From: Pseudomonadales bacterium
Lineage (GTDB): Bacteria; Pseudomonadota; Gammaproteobacteria; Pseudomonadales; Pseudohongiellaceae
DNA length: 64,000 nucleotides
NCBI GenBank assembly: GCA_022822865.1
Contig: JAJDYJ010000047.1
Location: 62,001-126,000, forward strand
Direction: 5' to 3'
Part shown: positions 28,696 to 37,020 of the stretch, piece after piece
How positions within the stretch are numbered: the first letter of the stretch is position 1
Layout of the letters: the number at the start of each line of letters is the position of its first letter
The notes under the pieces: model-generated
What the model saw: only the letters and a program-made list of their open reading frames with translations
Told to the model about the DNA's origin: nothing
Databases searched by the model: none
Position numbers and translations under genes: made by a program

Positions 28696-30264
28696 TCACT
28701 TTACGGTGGCCGGCCGGCCTGGCGATTCCTCGGTTCCCCGGGGCGCGGCGAGGGAATCCAGTTCCGACCGGTATTCCCGCTCAAGCGGTTCGGAAGGCCA
28801 GATCAACGCTACCGCCCAGCCTACCAGCAAGGCAAAAAGGAAAGAAGGCGGCATTGTTTCCAGTGCGACGAAATACTCTCTCGTACCGTCAAGTTCCTGC
28901 AACACGAACTTGCTGACGATGGTCATCGAGAATCCGGCCAGCATGGACGCGATCGCCCCGCGCTCGGTAAATTTCGACCAGAACAGCGACAGGACGATCA
29001 TCGGACAGAATGTCGCCGCGATCCCCGACCAGCCGAAAATCACGAACCAGAAAATCGTTCGTTCGGGCGAAAGCACCGAGACCGTGACGGCCAGACCCAG
29101 CGCCAGCGCCGCCATCGCCAGCGTCACCTTGCGGCACAGACTCGCGGCGGCCGCGTCGCCGAGACCGGGATTGATCACGCGCGCGTAGAGATCGTGGGTC
29201 AGCGAACCCGCGGCCATGACGAGCAGGGAGGATACCGTGGACATGATCGCGGCCAGCACGGCGGCGACGTACAGGCCGACGACCCAGGGCGGGAACGTGT
29301 ATTCGACCATTTCCGGCAATACGTCCTGGGCGCCGTTGCCGAGCACCGTGTCCGGCTGTGCGCCGACCTCGGTGAACAGGTAGCGGCCGAGAATACCGAT
29401 GCTGACGGCGCTGAAGCCCGCCAGGAAGGTGAAGAGCAGCGCGACCCATTTGCCGCGATCGATCTGTTCGCTGCTGCGAATCGCGATCAACCGCGCGAAA
29501 ACCTGGGGAGAGCCGAGAAAACCCAGACCGATGAGCCCCATGCCCAGGATCAGGAAGAAACTCATCAGGGACGGGCCGCCGGCGCCCCAGAAGCTGACCA
29601 GGCCGGGGTCGATCGCTTGCAGGCCGGCGTAGATCGCATCAGAACTGTCGAGGGAAAACCAGGCCACCACCGGCAGCAACACCAGGCAAAGCAACATGAC
29701 CGAGCCCTGGAACATGTCGGTCCATGCCGCGGCGAGAAATCCGCCGGCGATGCAATAGGCGGCCACGACCAGAAATCCGACTATCGCCCCCGTCATGTAA
29801 TCCCAGTCCAGAAAGGAGGCGAAGGCGGAGCCGGTGGCGTCGATCTGCGCCGAGATGTAGATGAGAACGAAGAAACAAAGTGAAATCGCCGAAATCACGC
29901 GCAAGGTCTGCGTCGATGACTTGAAGCGGCTGACCAGATAGTCGATGACGGTGAGCGATTCGTAATTGTCGGTGAGCTGCTTGAAGCGCGGCGCCATGAC
30001 GAACCAGGCCACGGCCACGCCGATGACTTCGCCGACGACGATCCAGTACGCCGAAAAGCCCACCATGGCGCCCATGCCGGTGACGCCGAGCAGCAGCCAG
30101 GCCGACTCGCCGGTGGCCTGGGCGGAAAACGCGGCGACCCAGAATCCGAGGCGTTTGCCGCCGACGACGAAGTCGCTCATGTTGCGGATGCGCCGCGCGG
30201 CAAGCCAGCCGAGCACGACAAGCACGCCGAAATACAAGGTGATCATCGCGTATTTTTCAAACAT
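28696..30264 (-). CDS. Sodium:solute symporter (SSS/PutP family)
   Basis: A 522-residue membrane protein with about 13 hydrophobic helices. The PutP-like N-terminal segment FVVGGKRLGFWVAAFSAQAT, the GFLGSPQVFARLIAIRS signature and the YVAAVLAAIMSTVSSLLVMA helix all fit a sodium-coupled transporter in the inner membrane. The ATG at 30264 is taken; a GTG nine codons upstream is possible, with no clear ribosome-binding sequence at either. Operon placement before the transaminase and mmsA suggests uptake of beta-alanine or a related amino acid, which is inference. The C-terminal 35 residues are hydrophilic. Confidence 0.88.
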   Translation of the reverse strand: MFEKYAMITLYFGVLVVLGWLAARRIRNMSDFVVGGKRLGFWVAAFSAQATGESAWLLLGVTGMGAMVGFSAYWIVVGEVIGVAVAWFVMAPRFKQLTDNYESLTVIDYLVSRFKSSTQTLRVISAISLCFFVLIYISAQIDATGSAFASFLDWDYMTGAIVGFLVVAAYCIAGGFLAAAWTDMFQGSVMLLCLVLLPVVAWFSLDSSDAIYAGLQAIDPGLVSFWGAGGPSLMSFFLILGMGLIGLGFLGSPQVFARLIAIRSSEQIDRGKWVALLFTFLAGFSAVSIGILGRYLFTEVGAQPDTVLGNGAQDVLPEMVEYTFPPWVVGLYVAAVLAAIMSTVSSLLVMAAGSLTHDLYARVINPGLGDAAAASLCRKVTLAMAALALGLAVTVSVLSPERTIFWFVIFGWSGIAATFCPMIVLSLFWSKFTERGAIASMLAGFSMTIVSKFVLQELDGTREYFVALETMPPSFLFALLVGWAVALIWPSEPLEREYRSELDSLAAPRGTEESPGRPATVK

Positions 30265-30427
30265 GAGAGAAGCCTGCTTCGGAGTTCGCACGATGATAAC
30301 CCCAGCCCACGGCTCTCACCAGTGGGTGTCCCATCACCGCCATCACTGTGCGACTGGTAACCTTTGCTCCCGCCGGAATCCGGCGATATAGTTGCCGCAT
30401 CGCATCCATTTTCCCAGGAGTCGTTCC
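30265..30427. promoter_or_regulatory. Divergent intergenic region, symporter versus amidohydrolase
   Basis: A 163-base gap between divergent genes. It must hold promoters for both, but I could not pick convincing -35/-10 pairs. It contains one TGGGTGTCCCA palindrome (30323-30333) shared with 55160-55174 and ispE. The amidohydrolase ribosome-binding sequence AGGAG is near 30416-30420. Confidence 0.4.
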
Positions 30428-32122
30428 ATGGCGCGCATATCCAGAAGAAAGTTCCTCGGTTCCAGTACGGCCCTGGCGGTCGCGGGCATCGGCCTGCCGA
30501 CCCGGGAAATCCTGGCGCAGCAGGCCCCGGACAGTACCGCGGCGCCGGATTACATAGTCGTCAATGCCAGGGTTTTTACCCAGGATGACGCACAACCGCG
30601 GGCCGAAGCCTTCGCGGTCAAGGGCGATCGCTTCGTCGCGGTCGGTTCTAACGGGGACATCCGCAATCTCGCCGGACCGCGCACCGAGATCGTCGATGTC
30701 GAAGACATGACCGTGGTGCCGGGTTTCATTGACGCCCATTCCCATCCCTCGGGCGCGGGCGTAAACGAACTCGTCCAGGTCAACGCCGACCGGCGTTCGA
30801 TCGCTGAAATCCAGCAGGCCCTCGCCGAACGGGCGGCAGTTACGCCGCAAGGTGAATGGGTGCGGGCATTCAAGTACGACGACACCAAGCTGGCCGAAGG
30901 CCGGCCGATCAACCGCTTCGATATCGACGAGGTCGTGCCCGACCACCCCGTCGTGGTCGGCCATCGCGGCGGACATACCGGCGTCTACAACAGCCTGGCG
31001 CTGGCCCTTGCCGGAGTGACCGCTGAAACCCCGGACCCGGACGGCGGCAGATTCTTCCGCGACGCGGACGGCGTGCTGACCGGCCTGGTGGCGGAACGGG
31101 CGCGCTATATCTTCAATGAACTGATCCAGACCGATTCGACCCGGGAACAGCGCCGCGACGGCGTCAAGCTGATTTCCGAACTGATGACGGCGGCGGGCCT
31201 GACTTCGGTGCATCAAACCGGCGCCGGCCGCGACGATCTGATCGCCTACCAGGACGCGCGTGACGACAATGGCCTGCGTTTCCGCATGTATCTCTTCCCG
31301 CGCGGCGAGTTGTACGGAGATCTGGTCGAAACGGGAATTCGCACCGGATTCGGCGACGAGGTGCTGCGCATCGGCGCGGTGAAATACAGCGCCGACGGCT
31401 CGGCTTCCGAGCGCACCATGTACATGAGTACCCCGTTCGAGGGCCGGCCCGACGACTACGGCATTCTCACCATGTCCGCGGAAGAGATTCACGAGGTGGT
31501 GGAAGACGCCCATCGCAACGGCTGGCAGATCGGTATTCACGCCAACGGCGACCTGACCATCGCCATGGTGCTCAACGCCTACGAGCGCGTGCAAAACCTC
31601 TGGCCGCGCACCGATCCGCGGCATCGCATCGAGCATTGCTCGCTGGTGAACCCCACCTTGCTGGAGCGAATTCGCGACCTCGGCGTGGTACCGACGCCCT
31701 TCTACACCTATGTGCATTATCACGGCAACAAGTGGGTGGATTACGGCGAAGAGAAGATGCGGAACATGTTCGCCCACAAGTCCTTCCTCGACTACGGCAT
31801 CCACGTGGCGCCGGCCTCGGATTACACGCCGGGGCCCTATGAGCCGATGATGGCGTTGCAAAGCATGGTCACGCGCAAGGACTTCGACGGCCGCGTCTGG
31901 GGGCCGAACCAGCGCATCACCGTCGACCAGGCCCTGCGCATCTGCACCATGGGCGGCGCTTACGCTTCCTTCGAGGAGAACATCAAGGGCAGCGTCGCCG
32001 CGGGCAAACTCGCCGACTTCGTCGTTCTCGCCGAAGATCCCCACGACGTCGACCCCGACCGCCTCAAGGAGATCCCGATCGTCCGCACCGTGGTCGGCGG
32101 CGCGGCCATGTACGAGGCTTAG
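30428..32122 (+). CDS. Tat-exported amidohydrolase (YtcJ-like, Amidohydrolase_3)
   Basis: A 564-residue metal-dependent hydrolase from the ATG at 30428, which has AGGAG just upstream. The N terminus ISRRKFLGSSTALAVAG is a twin-arginine signal, so the folded enzyme is probably exported to the periplasm. Metal-binding motifs are the HSH in GFIDAHSHPSG, the histidines in GHRGGHTGVY, IGIHANGD, HRIEHCSL and the late Asp in ASDYTPGPY. YtcJ-like enzymes act on unknown amide or imine substrates; the actual substrate is not indicated. The next gene, an NHL protein, is 52 bases downstream. Confidence 0.88.
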   Translation: MARISRRKFLGSSTALAVAGIGLPTREILAQQAPDSTAAPDYIVVNARVFTQDDAQPRAEAFAVKGDRFVAVGSNGDIRNLAGPRTEIVDVEDMTVVPGFIDAHSHPSGAGVNELVQVNADRRSIAEIQQALAERAAVTPQGEWVRAFKYDDTKLAEGRPINRFDIDEVVPDHPVVVGHRGGHTGVYNSLALALAGVTAETPDPDGGRFFRDADGVLTGLVAERARYIFNELIQTDSTREQRRDGVKLISELMTAAGLTSVHQTGAGRDDLIAYQDARDDNGLRFRMYLFPRGELYGDLVETGIRTGFGDEVLRIGAVKYSADGSASERTMYMSTPFEGRPDDYGILTMSAEEIHEVVEDAHRNGWQIGIHANGDLTIAMVLNAYERVQNLWPRTDPRHRIEHCSLVNPTLLERIRDLGVVPTPFYTYVHYHGNKWVDYGEEKMRNMFAHKSFLDYGIHVAPASDYTPGPYEPMMALQSMVTRKDFDGRVWGPNQRITVDQALRICTMGGAYASFEENIKGSVAAGKLADFVVLAEDPHDVDPDRLKEIPIVRTVVGGAAMYEA

Positions 32123-32174
32123 ACGGCGTTCATGCCGCGTGATAACCTCGAATTTTGCCAATTCGGAGTAAGAC

Positions 32175-33269
32175 ATGAGAAAAACGCTTCGACCCTTGAG
32201 TCTGGCCATAGCCGCCAGCCTTGTTTCCATTGCCGCTCATGGCCAGTCCGATGTGACCGACCCGGCGAATGAGCCCCTGCCCAACCCGACCCCCATCGTC
32301 ATCAAGGAATGGGTAACCTTGCCCGACGACCGTGAATGGGGTTCGACCGCGGGCGTCGACATAGGCCCCGACGGACACGTCTGGGCCTATGACCGCTGCG
32401 GCGGATTCGCTCTCGCCGGCGGTTGCGACGATAACCTCGTCGATCCGATTCTCAAGATCGACCGCTTCACCGGCGAAGTCCTTACCAGTTTCGGCGCCGG
32501 CCTGTTCGTGCTGCCCCATGGCATCCACGTCGATCACGACGGCAATGTCTGGGTGACCGACTCCCAGGGCAACGAGGAAGGCACCAAGGGCCACCAGGTG
32601 TTCAAGTTCAGCCCCGAAGGCGAAGTGCTGATGACGCTCGGCATCGCCGGACAGCCCGGCTCCGGCCCCGGCCAGTTCAACGAACCCTGCGACGTGCAGG
32701 TCGCGCCCAATGGCGACATTTTCGTCACCGACGGGCACAGCGGTCAGAACGAAAACCCGCCCCCCGGCTCCACGGCGCGAATCATGAAGTTCGACAGCGA
32801 AGGAAACTTCATCATGGAATGGGGCGAGATCGGTTCGGGTCAGGGGCAGTTCCGCACGCCGCATGGGATTGAGATGGATTCCCAGGGCCGCCTGTTCATC
32901 GCCGACCGGGGCAATCATCGCATCGAGATTTACGACCAGGACGGCAACTACCTGGATTCGTATTACCAGTTCAGCCGCATCAGCGGATTGTTCATCGATG
33001 ACGATGACAATCTCTACGCCATCGATTCCGAATCCAGCCCCACCCGCCATCCGGACTGGCGTACGGGAATTCGCATCGGCCATGCCAGCCGTGACGAAGT
33101 AACGGCTTTCGTGCCGCCGCATTACGCGATCGACGGCCGCTGGGAAGGCGCCATGGGCGAAGGAGTCGCCGTGGACGCCGACGGCAACATCTACGGCGCC
33201 GAAGGTCCGATTTCCCGGCCCACCGCCGGGTCCGGCCTGACCAAGTTCGTCGCGCGGGGAAACTTGTAA
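32175..33269 (+). CDS. Secreted NHL-repeat beta-propeller protein
   Basis: A 364-residue protein with a Sec signal peptide (about residues 1-23, ending AHG-Q). The body has repeated NHL-type blades: LPHGIHVDHDGNVWVTDSQG, FNEPCDVQVAPNGDIFVTDG, FRTPHGIEMDSQGRLFIADR and GVAVDADGNIYGAEG. It resembles the peptidyl-alpha-hydroxyglycine alpha-amidating lyase-like propellers, but catalytic function is not established. It probably works outside the cytoplasm with the amidohydrolase upstream. A short YciI-like gene follows after 18 bases. Confidence 0.85.
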   Translation: MRKTLRPLSLAIAASLVSIAAHGQSDVTDPANEPLPNPTPIVIKEWVTLPDDREWGSTAGVDIGPDGHVWAYDRCGGFALAGGCDDNLVDPILKIDRFTGEVLTSFGAGLFVLPHGIHVDHDGNVWVTDSQGNEEGTKGHQVFKFSPEGEVLMTLGIAGQPGSGPGQFNEPCDVQVAPNGDIFVTDGHSGQNENPPPGSTARIMKFDSEGNFIMEWGEIGSGQGQFRTPHGIEMDSQGRLFIADRGNHRIEIYDQDGNYLDSYYQFSRISGLFIDDDDNLYAIDSESSPTRHPDWRTGIRIGHASRDEVTAFVPPHYAIDGRWEGAMGEGVAVDADGNIYGAEGPISRPTAGSGLTKFVARGNL

Positions 33270-33287
33270 AACCTGGAGCAATCACCC

Positions 33288-33578
33288 ATGCAATTCATGG
33301 TTACGGCTTATGATGGATCGGACGCCGATGCGCCTGGTCGCCGCCTGGCGGCCAGGCCGGCGCATCTGGAGCGCGTCGGAGGCGCCAGGGAAGCCGGCAA
33401 TATCATTGCCGGCGGCGCGATTCTGGACGAGGACGGCGAGATGATCGGTTCGACTATCTATGTCGAATTCGAGTCCAGGGAAGCGCTGGACGAGTGGCTG
33501 AACCAGGATCCCTATGTCAAGGGCGGAGTCTGGCAGGATATAACCGTCGTTCCCATTCGGCTGGCTGTCACGAACTGA
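33288..33578 (+). CDS. YciI-like protein
   Basis: A 96-residue single-domain protein. It opens MQFMVTAYDGSDADAPGRRL, has the family His in ARPAHLERV and the acidic GGAILDEDGEMIGSTIYVEF, and ends with the FESREALDEWLNQDPYVKGG segment. YciI proteins are dimeric ferredoxin-like folds, and a few relatives act as dehydrochlorinases; function here is unknown. It is the last gene of the plus-strand trio starting at 30428 and marks the left edge of the restriction-modification island. Confidence 0.85.
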   Translation: MQFMVTAYDGSDADAPGRRLAARPAHLERVGGAREAGNIIAGGAILDEDGEMIGSTIYVEFESREALDEWLNQDPYVKGGVWQDITVVPIRLAVTN

Positions 33579-33652
33579 TTTCGGTCGATGCTGCCAAGCC
33601 GGTTTCCTGTCTTCGCTAGTGTCCGCAGGACCGATAATGTAAGGTCAAAGCC

Positions 33653-33793
33653 ATGGCACCAGACATAGAAAGTTACGAGCGAATGCAGGAAACCATCGCC
33701 CTGTTGAGGATTCTCGCGCATGGGCAAGAACAGATTGAAGCGGGCAAAGCGCGGGACGCAGCGGATGTGATAGCGAGTCTCCGCGCACAGTAG
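33653..33793 (+). pseudogene. Small ORF resembling the C-terminal end of a Phd/YefM antitoxin
   Basis: A 46-codon ORF, MAPDIESYERMQETIALLRI onward, ending AGKARDAADVIASLRAQ. The pattern SYExMQETIALL followed by an IEAGK segment is that of the toxin-binding end of Phd/YefM-type antitoxins, while the N-terminal DNA-binding half is missing; the in-frame sequence upstream hits a stop 18 bases before the ATG. An AAGG is near the ATG, so expression is possible. No toxin gene is adjacent. It may be a relic of a lost toxin-antitoxin pair at the island edge. Confidence 0.4.
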
Positions 33794-33805
33794 TCGCATC
33801 GAAAT

Positions 33806-34936
33806 TCACGATTTCCTGCGTTTCAGATCTTCTTCCAATGCTTCCAGAAATCCTTCTGGATACTTCAGTCTACCTTTACGCGCCCGATGTACGAATCCGG
33901 ACAGCGCACGCTCGGAGAGGTCTGGCCAAGTTTCCGTCGCAAACGCCGACAGGCGGCCTCGACGCCTTTCCACTGGATGCTCCGACACATTTGCCACCAT
34001 CCGTTTCCGTCCCATACACCATGCCGCGTTCGGCCAACTGGCTCCCTGGATAAACTCGCAATCGTCCTGGCTAACGTATTCTCCCGGGTCACCAAGTCGA
34101 TTTCCGATCCATTCCGCTATTGGAACGGATACCGCGTTGCCGACCAGACGCCAACGATTCCGGCCATCCCTTTCATTCCTTAACACGGACGTCCACCTTG
34201 CCGGAAAGCCCTGGAAACGTTCAATAGCCTCTATTGTTGGCGTGGCTACGCGACCGTTCGGCAAGAGTACTGCGGGAGGAGAAGGGATGCCCAAGCCGGA
34301 ACCGGCTTTGAGCGGAGGAACGGCATCCGCTGTCAATCCATGTCCTGTCCGGCCTTCGGTCCAGAAGAATCCGATTGGCCTGGCCAAATCCAGCGAAGGC
34401 CAGTTCCTTTTTGGCGCATCGTCTGCCAACAGCACGTTTCGGGGGTCGCCATCAAGGCTGGCAACGATGAAAACTCTTCTGCGCCGTTGCGGAAGACCGA
34501 AAGCGCGGCTGTCGACAACTCGCGAAGCCCACCGATAACCCAGTCTTTCAAGATTCGAAGCAATATGTTCCATTGCCGCACCACGCCCCAAGTGCAACAT
34601 GAAATAGACGTTCTCAATCACCACCCACGGTGTTCGGCGTACTTCGAGCAGCCGAAAAAGAGCATGCACCACTCGCGACTTGTCGCCGTCAATACCTTGC
34701 TTCAGTCCCGCCATCGACAAATTCTGGCAAGGAAATCCGGCTGTTACGATTTCCGTCTCTTCCGGCAGGGCAGCGAGCTTGACCGCGTCGGCATCGACCT
34801 TCACACTCCCAAACCGATGCCGGATCACTTGCAAGGCTTCCGGATCTTTTTCACTCATCAAAAGGGTTCGGTGGCCTGACCGTTCGAATCCCAGTTCGAA
34901 ACCGCCAATGCCAGCATACAATCCCGACACCATCAT
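33806..34936 (-). CDS. DNA (cytosine-5-)-methyltransferase
   Basis: A 376-residue C5 methyltransferase. Motif I GLYAGIGGFELGFERSG, motif IV with catalytic Cys (TAGFPCQNLS), motif VI (VIENV), motif VIII (GLPQRRRRVFIV), and motifs IX-X (RLVGNAVSVPIAEWIGNR) are present. The target-recognition region between VIII and IX is fairly short. An extra C-terminal stretch of about 100 residues after motif X is unusual and holds a basic KRRKS end. No cognate endonuclease is next to it; a divergent N6-adenine methyltransferase starts 70 bases away, so it may be solitary or part of a mixed system. Confidence 0.92.
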   Translation of the reverse strand: MMVSGLYAGIGGFELGFERSGHRTLLMSEKDPEALQVIRHRFGSVKVDADAVKLAALPEETEIVTAGFPCQNLSMAGLKQGIDGDKSRVVHALFRLLEVRRTPWVVIENVYFMLHLGRGAAMEHIASNLERLGYRWASRVVDSRAFGLPQRRRRVFIVASLDGDPRNVLLADDAPKRNWPSLDLARPIGFFWTEGRTGHGLTADAVPPLKAGSGLGIPSPPAVLLPNGRVATPTIEAIERFQGFPARWTSVLRNERDGRNRWRLVGNAVSVPIAEWIGNRLGDPGEYVSQDDCEFIQGASWPNAAWCMGRKRMVANVSEHPVERRRGRLSAFATETWPDLSERALSGFVHRARKGRLKYPEGFLEALEEDLKRRKS

Positions 34937-35006
34937 CGATCAAAACTCCACATCTGTCGTCGGGACATGCGACCGTTCCTCATCAGTTGGCCCGCTGGCG
35001 TCACCA

Positions 35007-36374
35007 ATGCCGCGTTCCGCCCCCAAAGCACACGCCCCGGAATCCATTGAAATCCTGCATGACCTATGCGGTGTCTACACAAAACCGGCATTGGTCAAAC
35101 GCCTCCTTGACCGGGTTGGCTGGACACACGAAGCCGACCTTTCCAGCGCCCGCCTGCTTGAGCCGGGCGCCGGTGATGGCGAATTTCTGGTCGAAGCCGT
35201 GAGACGCCTCGTAGCCTCTTTCGTTCGATGCGGCGTTCACCTTGACATCAAGTCCCTTCGCGACCGCGTATTAGCCTACGAATTGGCGCCGGGAGAAGCA
35301 AACAAGGCCAGAACGCGCATTATCGCCGAGATGAAGGCGTTAGGTATGCACCACTCCACTGCAATCGCTTGCGCGAGGGCATGGGTCAGGACTGAGGACT
35401 TTCTTCTCGCCGAACTGCCCCATCCGAATTTCACCCACATTGTAGGCAACCCGCCCTATATCCGCTGGTCCAAGCTCCCCAAGGCCATGTCGAAGGCTTA
35501 CGCTGAGAAGCTGCCAAGTACGATAGCCCGCGGCGACTTGTACCTGCCGTTCCTCCACCGATCCTTCGAACACTTGGCCAATGACGGGCGCTGCGCTTTC
35601 ATCTGCTCAGATCGTTGGCGCTATACGGTCTATGCAAAGGACTTCCGTACAAAGTGGTTGGCATCCATGCATATAGAAACCGAGCCCGCGGGCGAGGCCA
35701 AGGAAGCTTTCGACCGCGATGTATATGTACATCCAGAGATTCTCACCGCCTCCCGCCGCAAATCGCTAAAGCCCCAGAAAGCAAGGCGGAAAAGAGGCGG
35801 CAAGACGCTCGCCGAACTCGGCTGCACGATCCGCGTCGGCCCTGCCCTGGGCGTAACGCCCGCTTTCGTGCTGGAACCGCACGAACACGATGTCGAACCT
35901 CAACTGTTACATCCGTGGGTCGATACGTCGGAAGTTCTAGCGGGTCGAGTTGACTGGTCCGGCCGTCGTGTTATCTCACCCTATGACAACACTGGCGATC
36001 TCATTGATCTGGAAAATCATCCGTTGTTCGCGGCACACATTCGCAGATTCGAGGCGCCTCTTCGCGCCCGCTACATCGTTCGCAATGGAGCCGCTTGGTA
36101 TCGCACGATCGATAAGGTTAAAGCCATCGACTGGTCGCCGCCAAAATTGCTAATTCCAGAGGTCGCCAAAATCCCCAGAGTCGCAATTGATCGAAGTGGA
36201 GCGATACCCTCCCACGGTCTCTATTGCATTTTCTCCCACCAAACTGACATCTTGGACATTTATGACCGCCTCCGGGACGGCAAGCTGGCGAAGGCTCTTG
36301 CCCCGATCGCGCCTAGGGTCAAGGGACGATACATGAGATGCTATCGCAGATTTCTAGCAATGATGACCATCTAG
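35007..36374 (+). CDS. N6-adenine DNA methyltransferase, TaqI-like class
   Basis: A 455-residue methyltransferase. Motif I is LLEPGAGDGEFLVEA and motif IV is NPPYIRW, the catalytic N6-adenine motif in gamma-class order. The C-terminal half after about residue 300 fits a target-recognition domain, ending with LAPIAPRVKGRYMRCYRRFL. The reading frame continues upstream into the divergent dcm-like gene, but that part is low-complexity shadow sequence; the ATG at 35007 gives a start just before the conserved region, with ATG 34908 as an overlapping alternative. It converges on the 206-residue gene 22 bases past its stop. No nuclease domain is seen in the protein. Confidence 0.88.
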   Translation: MPRSAPKAHAPESIEILHDLCGVYTKPALVKRLLDRVGWTHEADLSSARLLEPGAGDGEFLVEAVRRLVASFVRCGVHLDIKSLRDRVLAYELAPGEANKARTRIIAEMKALGMHHSTAIACARAWVRTEDFLLAELPHPNFTHIVGNPPYIRWSKLPKAMSKAYAEKLPSTIARGDLYLPFLHRSFEHLANDGRCAFICSDRWRYTVYAKDFRTKWLASMHIETEPAGEAKEAFDRDVYVHPEILTASRRKSLKPQKARRKRGGKTLAELGCTIRVGPALGVTPAFVLEPHEHDVEPQLLHPWVDTSEVLAGRVDWSGRRVISPYDNTGDLIDLENHPLFAAHIRRFEAPLRARYIVRNGAAWYRTIDKVKAIDWSPPKLLIPEVAKIPRVAIDRSGAIPSHGLYCIFSHQTDILDIYDRLRDGKLAKALAPIAPRVKGRYMRCYRRFLAMMTI

Positions 36375-36396
36375 TACGGTAAAACCGCTTTCTTTT

Positions 36397-37017
36397 TCAA
36401 TTCTTCAGCATCTCTTTTGTCATCTCCAGATATGTTTTCCGCTTGTTTGGTTGACCCTTGAACGCTTTATCAAGAACATCGTCAATTCCGCGCGGGTATC
36501 CATGCATTGCAACGGCCATAGCCAAAAATCTTGTAATCGGGTCATTGCTAGGAATCGGGAACGCCGGATAAGTCGTAGGTAGCTGGGTTACCGCTCCGCT
36601 CAGTGTAACCTGCCGTTGACCAAGCAACTCGTTAAGTTGTACATGATCATATCCATGGGCCGTAACGTCACGTTGCGATCCTGGTTCAAACCGAAACGCA
36701 AACGGTGAACCCCGCGGCGACAGGACAACCAAATCAAAGGACAAGGCTGCTTGGCCTGCCCGACCAACCCAAGGTGCAAAGAAGGCCGCGAACACACGAT
36801 TCTGCTTGCATGGCATGGGGATCAGCTTCATGGGGTTGCCATTTTTGGCATACGGTCGGAACGGAATGGTAACCGCACTTTCAGCAATTCCCTGTTGCGT
36901 CGCAATATCAACGCCTATTACACGCGCCCGCGCCTTGACACGAGGCGACTCGTTCGCCCAATGCTGCAATCCAAGCCTTGCGTATGCCAAAAGCAATTCA
37001 TAATTCAAAGCACTCAT
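36397..37017 (-). CDS. Unrecognised protein in the GHKL-receiver cassette
   Basis: A 206-residue soluble protein I do not recognise. It starts MSALNYELLLAYARLGLQHW and has a central segment (ALSFDLVVLSPRGSPFAFRF, then HGYDHVQLNE) likely to form beta strands, followed by a Pro/Thr-rich linker and a basic helical C terminus (KGQPNKRKTYLEMTKEMLKN). No clear PD-(D/E)xK, HNH, GIY-YIG or Walker motif is seen. It starts 3 bases after the stop of the receiver gene, so the two are translated together, and convergence with the N6-methyltransferase gene bounds the operon. It may be the effector or an adaptor of the cassette, or a divergent nuclease. Confidence 0.8.
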   Translation of the reverse strand: MSALNYELLLAYARLGLQHWANESPRVKARARVIGVDIATQQGIAESAVTIPFRPYAKNGNPMKLIPMPCKQNRVFAAFFAPWVGRAGQAALSFDLVVLSPRGSPFAFRFEPGSQRDVTAHGYDHVQLNELLGQRQVTLSGAVTQLPTTYPAFPIPSNDPITRFLAMAVAMHGYPRGIDDVLDKAFKGQPNKRKTYLEMTKEMLKN

Positions 37018-37020
37018 GGG

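Noticed and set aside
26643-28916. 757-codon open frame on the plus strand opposite mmsA and the transaminase
   Set aside because: Both minus-strand enzymes have intact catalytic residues; the long frame is a GC-skew artefact.
34680-35006. N-terminal extension of the N6-adenine methyltransferase frame
   Set aside because: This part overlaps the divergent C5-methyltransferase gene and shows no conservation; the ATG at 35007 is a better start.
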